DNA from: Paludibacter sp.
GTDB taxonomy: Bacteria > Bacteroidota > Bacteroidia > Bacteroidales > Paludibacteraceae
Reading direction: 5' to 3'
Length of the DNA stretch: 8,656 nt
NCBI GenBank assembly: GCA_030655595.1
Contig: JAUSNQ010000044.1
Coordinates: 1 to 8,656, forward strand
Both the position numbers and the translations under genes were made by a program. Under the pieces are notes generated by a model, which made no database searches, was not told where the DNA came from, and saw only the letters and a program-made list of their open reading frames with translations. This document shows, in pieces, positions 5,881 through 8,656 of the stretch; positions within the stretch are counted from its first letter, which is position 1; each line of letters begins with the position of its first letter.

Positions 5881-8656
5881 TTACGCACCGTGACAATGCT
5901 TGAATTTTTTTCCGCTACCACAAAAACAAGGTTCATTGCGACCTGGTTTTTTTTCTGCATGAGCCGGTTCTACACGTTGATTTTCACGGGTATCTTGTTT
6001 TGTAGGATCTTGATTTGATCGGGCGGATACTTCATCTTTTTGAGTACGATATCTGCTCATGTCCATGCGCTGCACAGGTCGTGCCTCACGAACCTGCTCC
6101 GGTTCGCGCATCGGAATCTGACCGCGCATTAAAATAGCAATGATTTTCCGATTCATTGAATCGATCATTTCTTTGAATAATCCGAATGATTCCAGTTTAT
6201 AAATCAATAGTGGATCCTTCTGTTCGTAAGAAGCGTTTTGGACAGAGTTCCTTAACTCATCCAACTGTCGCAAATGTTCTTTCCATTCATCATCAATTAC
6301 ATAAAGTAATATTTGTTTTTCAAATGATCTGACAACTTCCTTTGCCTCAGTATTGTAAGCTGTCTCTAAATGAGTAGAAACATTAAAGACACGCTTGCCA
6401 TCAGTTACAGGAACCAAAATGTTTTCATATTGCTGACCCTGTTTTTCGAATACTTGTTTGATGACCGGAAAGGCTACTGTAGCAAGCTTATCCATTTTTC
6501 TTTTGAAAGCAGCCAATGCTTCATCAGTTACTTTTCCAAAAATATCACTGAATTTACCAGTCGTGAATTGTTCCTCATTTAATGGAACGTCCATAGCAAA
6601 TGTTTTGAGCAATTCTTCCTGAAGATAAGCATAATCCTGTGAGTTTTTTGCACTCTCAACCAGCGTTTCAGAAACATCATAAATCATGTTGGTGATATCC
6701 ACGCCAATTCGTTCACCCATCAGTGCATGGCGACGTTTTGAATAGACCACCTCACGCTGAGAATTCATCACATCATCATATTCCAACAATCTTTTACGAA
6801 TACCAAAGTTGTTTTCCTCAACTTTTTTCTGTGCTCTTTCAATGGATTTAGAAATCATCGAATGTTCAATCATTTCACCTTCCTTGAACCCAAGCTTATC
6901 CATGATTGACGAAATTCTCTCAGATCCGAATAAACGCATCAAGTCATCTTCCAGAGAAACAAAGAAAACAGAAGATCCCGGGTCACCCTGACGACCGGCA
7001 CGACCACGCAACTGGCGGTCAACACGACGACTTTCGTGGCGCTCAGTTCCAATAATAGCTAAACCGCCGGCTGCTTTCACTTCAGGTGACAGTTTAATGT
7101 CGGTACCACGACCAGCCATATTAGTAGCAATCGTAACAGTACCTGTATGACCTGCTTCAGCGACAATGTCAGCCTCACGTTGGTGCAATTTGGCATTTAA
7201 AACATTGTGTTTAATTTTTCGGGAGGTGAGCATTCGACTTAAAAGCTCAGATATTTCAACTGATGTTGTACCGACTAAAATTGGTCTGCCAGCAGCAACT
7301 AAATTTTCAATTTCCTCGATTGTAGCGGTATATTTTTCTCTTTTAGTTTTAAAAACCCGGTCTTGCATATCATTACGGGCAATGGGTCTGTTGGTTGGAA
7401 TAACCACAACATCTAATTTGTAAATATCCCACAACTCACCTGCTTCAGTTTCTGCAGTACCAGTCATACCCGCCAGCTTACTATACATCCTGAAGTAATT
7501 TTGGAGGGTAATTGTTGCAAAAGTTTGTGTTGCAGCTTCCACCGTCACATTTTCTTTGGCTTCGATAGCTTGATGCAGACCGTCAGAATAACGCCTGCCT
7601 TCCATAATACGACCAGTTTGCTCATCAACAATTTTCACTTTATTGTCCAAAACAACGTATTCAACGTCTTTCTCAAATAAAGTATATGCTTTCAACAACT
7701 GATTGATTGTGTGAACACGCTCTGATTTGATGGCATAATTTTGATGCAGATCATCTTTAAGATTTTGTTTTTCTAGAATAGATAGGGAAGTGTTCTTTTC
7801 CAATTCAGCGATTTCACTACCCACATCCGGTAAAACGAAAAATTTCGGATCTTCCGAATTACCTGTAATTAAATCGATACCTTTATCAGTAAGATTAATC
7901 CCACGGTTTTTCTCATCAATAACAAAATAGAGCGGATCGGTAGCAATATGCATATTTTTGTTATTTTGCTCCATATAAAATTCCTCAATCTTGAGCAATT
8001 GGGCCTTGATACCTTGTTCACTCAAAAACTTAATAAGAGGTTTGTTTTTGGGCATACCTTTGTAGGAGCGGAACAAAGCCAGAGCACCTTCTTCTCTTTT
8101 CTTTTCATCATCCGATTTCATCAGCTCTTTAGCGTCTGATAAATACTTAGTTGCCAATGTTCTTTGAATTGAAACTAACTTTTCGACTTTCGGACGAAGA
8201 TCATCAAAAAGCTGGTCGTCGCCCCTTGGAACAGGTCCGGAAATGATTAACGGCGTACGGGCATCATCGATCAATACAGAGTCAACCTCATCAACAATGG
8301 CATAATTATGTTTCCGTTGAACTAAATCTTCGGGGTTAACTGCCATATTATCACGAAGATAATCAAAACCAAATTCATTATTTGTTCCAAAAGTAATATC
8401 TGCGAGGTAAGCCTGACGTCGTTCCTCTGAGTTCGGACGATGTCGATCGATACAATCTACGGACAAGCCATGAAACATATACAAAGGTCCCATCCATTCC
8501 GAGTCACGTTTCGATAAATAATCGTTAACAGTCACGATATGAACACCTTTGCGGGTTAAAGCATTCAGAAAGACGGGTAGGGTAGCGACCAATGTTTTAC
8601 CTTCACCAGTACCCATTTCAGCAATTTTACCTTTATGAAGCACTGTACCACCAAAT
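5881..8656 (-). CDS. secA: Preprotein translocase ATPase SecA, 5'-partial (N-terminus beyond window)
   Basis: SecA is the peripheral-membrane ATPase motor that drives unfolded preproteins through SecYEG. The frame stays open to the right edge (reading F-G-G-T before the GTG at 8643), so that GTG is not a start and the N-terminal portion is missing; about 924 complete codons are present. Visible parts are Walker A GTGEGKT (8593-8613), the DEVD box (8281-8292), the preprotein cross-linking region, TNMAGRGTD and [12 protein letters not shown] (around 6976-7010) of the second nucleotide-binding fold, the helical scaffold with [15 protein letters not shown], and a polar charged linker. It ends in a zinc-binding tail with C-x-C-x8-C-H (5890-5928) that binds SecB and phospholipids in other bacteria. 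The segment between SGPVPRGDD and [15 protein letters not shown] (about 7909-8226) is roughly 60 residues longer than in E. coli, which fits Bacteroidota SecA. It lies upstream of lgt on the same strand; its promoter is outside the window. Confidence 0.97.
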   Translation of the reverse strand, partial: FGGTVLHKGKIAEMGTGEGKTLVATLPVFLNALTRKGVHIVTVNDYLSKRDSEWMGPLYMFHGLSVDCIDRHRPNSEERRQAYLADITFGTNNEFGFDYLRDNMAVNPEDLVQRKHNYAIVDEVDSVLIDDARTPLIISGPVPRGDDQLFDDLRPKVEKLVSIQRTLATKYLSDAKELMKSDDEKKREEGALALFRSYKGMPKNKPLIKFLSEQGIKAQLLKIEEFYMEQNNKNMHIATDPLYFVIDEKNRGINLTDKGIDLITGNSEDPKFFVLPDVGSEIAELEKNTSLSILEKQNLKDDLHQNYAIKSERVHTINQLLKAYTLFEKDVEYVVLDNKVKIVDEQTGRIMEGRRYSDGLHQAIEAKENVTVEAATQTFATITLQNYFRMYSKLAGMTGTAETEAGELWDIYKLDVVVIPTNRPIARNDMQDRVFKTKREKYTATIEEIENLVAAGRPILVGTTSVEISELLSRMLTSRKIKHNVLNAKLHQREADIVAEAGHTGTVTIATNMAGRGTDIKLSPEVKAAGGLAIIGTERHESRRVDRQLRGRAGRQGDPGSSVFFVSLEDDLMRLFGSERISSIMDKLGFKEGEMIEHSMISKSIERAQKKVEENNFGIRKRLLEYDDVMNSQREVVYSKRRHALMGERIGVDITNMIYDVSETLVESAKNSQDYAYLQEELLKTFAMDVPLNEEQFTTGKFSDIFGKVTDEALAAFKRKMDKLATVAFPVIKQVFEKQGQQYENILVPVTDGKRVFNVSTHLETAYNTEAKEVVRSFEKQILLYVIDDEWKEHLRQLDELRNSVQNASYEQKDPLLIYKLESFGLFKEMIDSMNRKIIAILMRGQIPMREPEQVREARPVQRMDMSRYRTQKDEVSARSNQDPTKQDTRENQRVEPAHAEKKPGRNEPCFCGSGKKFKHCHGA

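Noticed and set aside
5861..5896. Longer Lgt form starting from TTG at 5896
   Set aside because: The added 12 residues are polar, unlike Lgt N-termini, and overlap secA; the ATG at 5860 gives the family-typical start and avoids the overlap.
8641..8643. GTG at 8643 as the SecA start
   Set aside because: It lies only ten codons before the Walker A motif, and the frame continues upstream with family-like residues; real SecA starts far further upstream.
1..8656. A novel defence, mobile or biosynthetic system
   Set aside because: All seven genes belong to recognised families (six of known function, one DUF554), gaps are short, and no transposase, integrase, direct-repeat array or reverse-transcriptase-type signal was found.

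Overview
The window is about 37-38% GC by eye and looks like an ordinary chromosomal core segment of a member of the Bacteroidota. Three things point there. SecA carries a long insertion between the DEAD-box region and the rest of the motor, as is usual in that phylum. The UbiE/MenG N-terminus has the VKPY-type lead-in seen in Bacteroidota homologues. Gene starts lack clear Shine-Dalgarno sequences and are instead preceded by A/T-rich leaders, and one promoter candidate has the phylum's TTTG / TAnnTTTG architecture. Genus cannot be decided from this sequence.

Layout, plus strand: bases 1-628 hold a DUF554 (YdfK/YqgA-type) membrane protein that is cut off at its N-terminus by the window edge. 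A 46-base gap follows, containing a perfect 9-bp inverted repeat that overlaps a Bacteroidota-type promoter candidate. Then comes a three-gene operon for a biotin-dependent acyl-CoA carboxylase: carboxyltransferase beta subunit (675-2210), biotin carboxylase (2273-3769) and biotin carboxyl carrier protein (3775-4323). Together these supply the complete two-step reaction: ATP-dependent carboxylation of biotin on the carrier, then transfer of the carboxyl group to an acyl-CoA. Propionyl-CoA is the default guess. However, the beta subunit has Ile404 where propionyl-specific PccB proteins usually have Asp, so acetyl-CoA or mixed specificity is possible.

Layout, minus strand: secA (running off the right edge, N-terminus missing), lgt and ubiE/menG are read leftward as a tight cluster. 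SecA drives export of preproteins, including prolipoproteins. Lgt attaches diacylglycerol to the lipobox cysteine of those prolipoproteins. UbiE/MenG performs the final methylation in menaquinone synthesis. lgt and ubiE overlap by 4 bases (ATGA). The two convergent operons meet with their stop codons overlapping in a TTAA at 4320-4323, leaving no intergenic space for a terminator.

There is no stretch over 300 bases without a gene. I saw no tRNA, rRNA, CRISPR array, insertion sequence or defence-like system. I do not think the window holds an undescribed system. The points worth a second look are the regulatory hairpin/promoter at 620-656, the competing stem arms at 2191-2238, the carboxylase specificity residue, the apparent split of the BT domain between two subunits, the terminator-less convergent overlap, and the divergent signature residues of UbiE.
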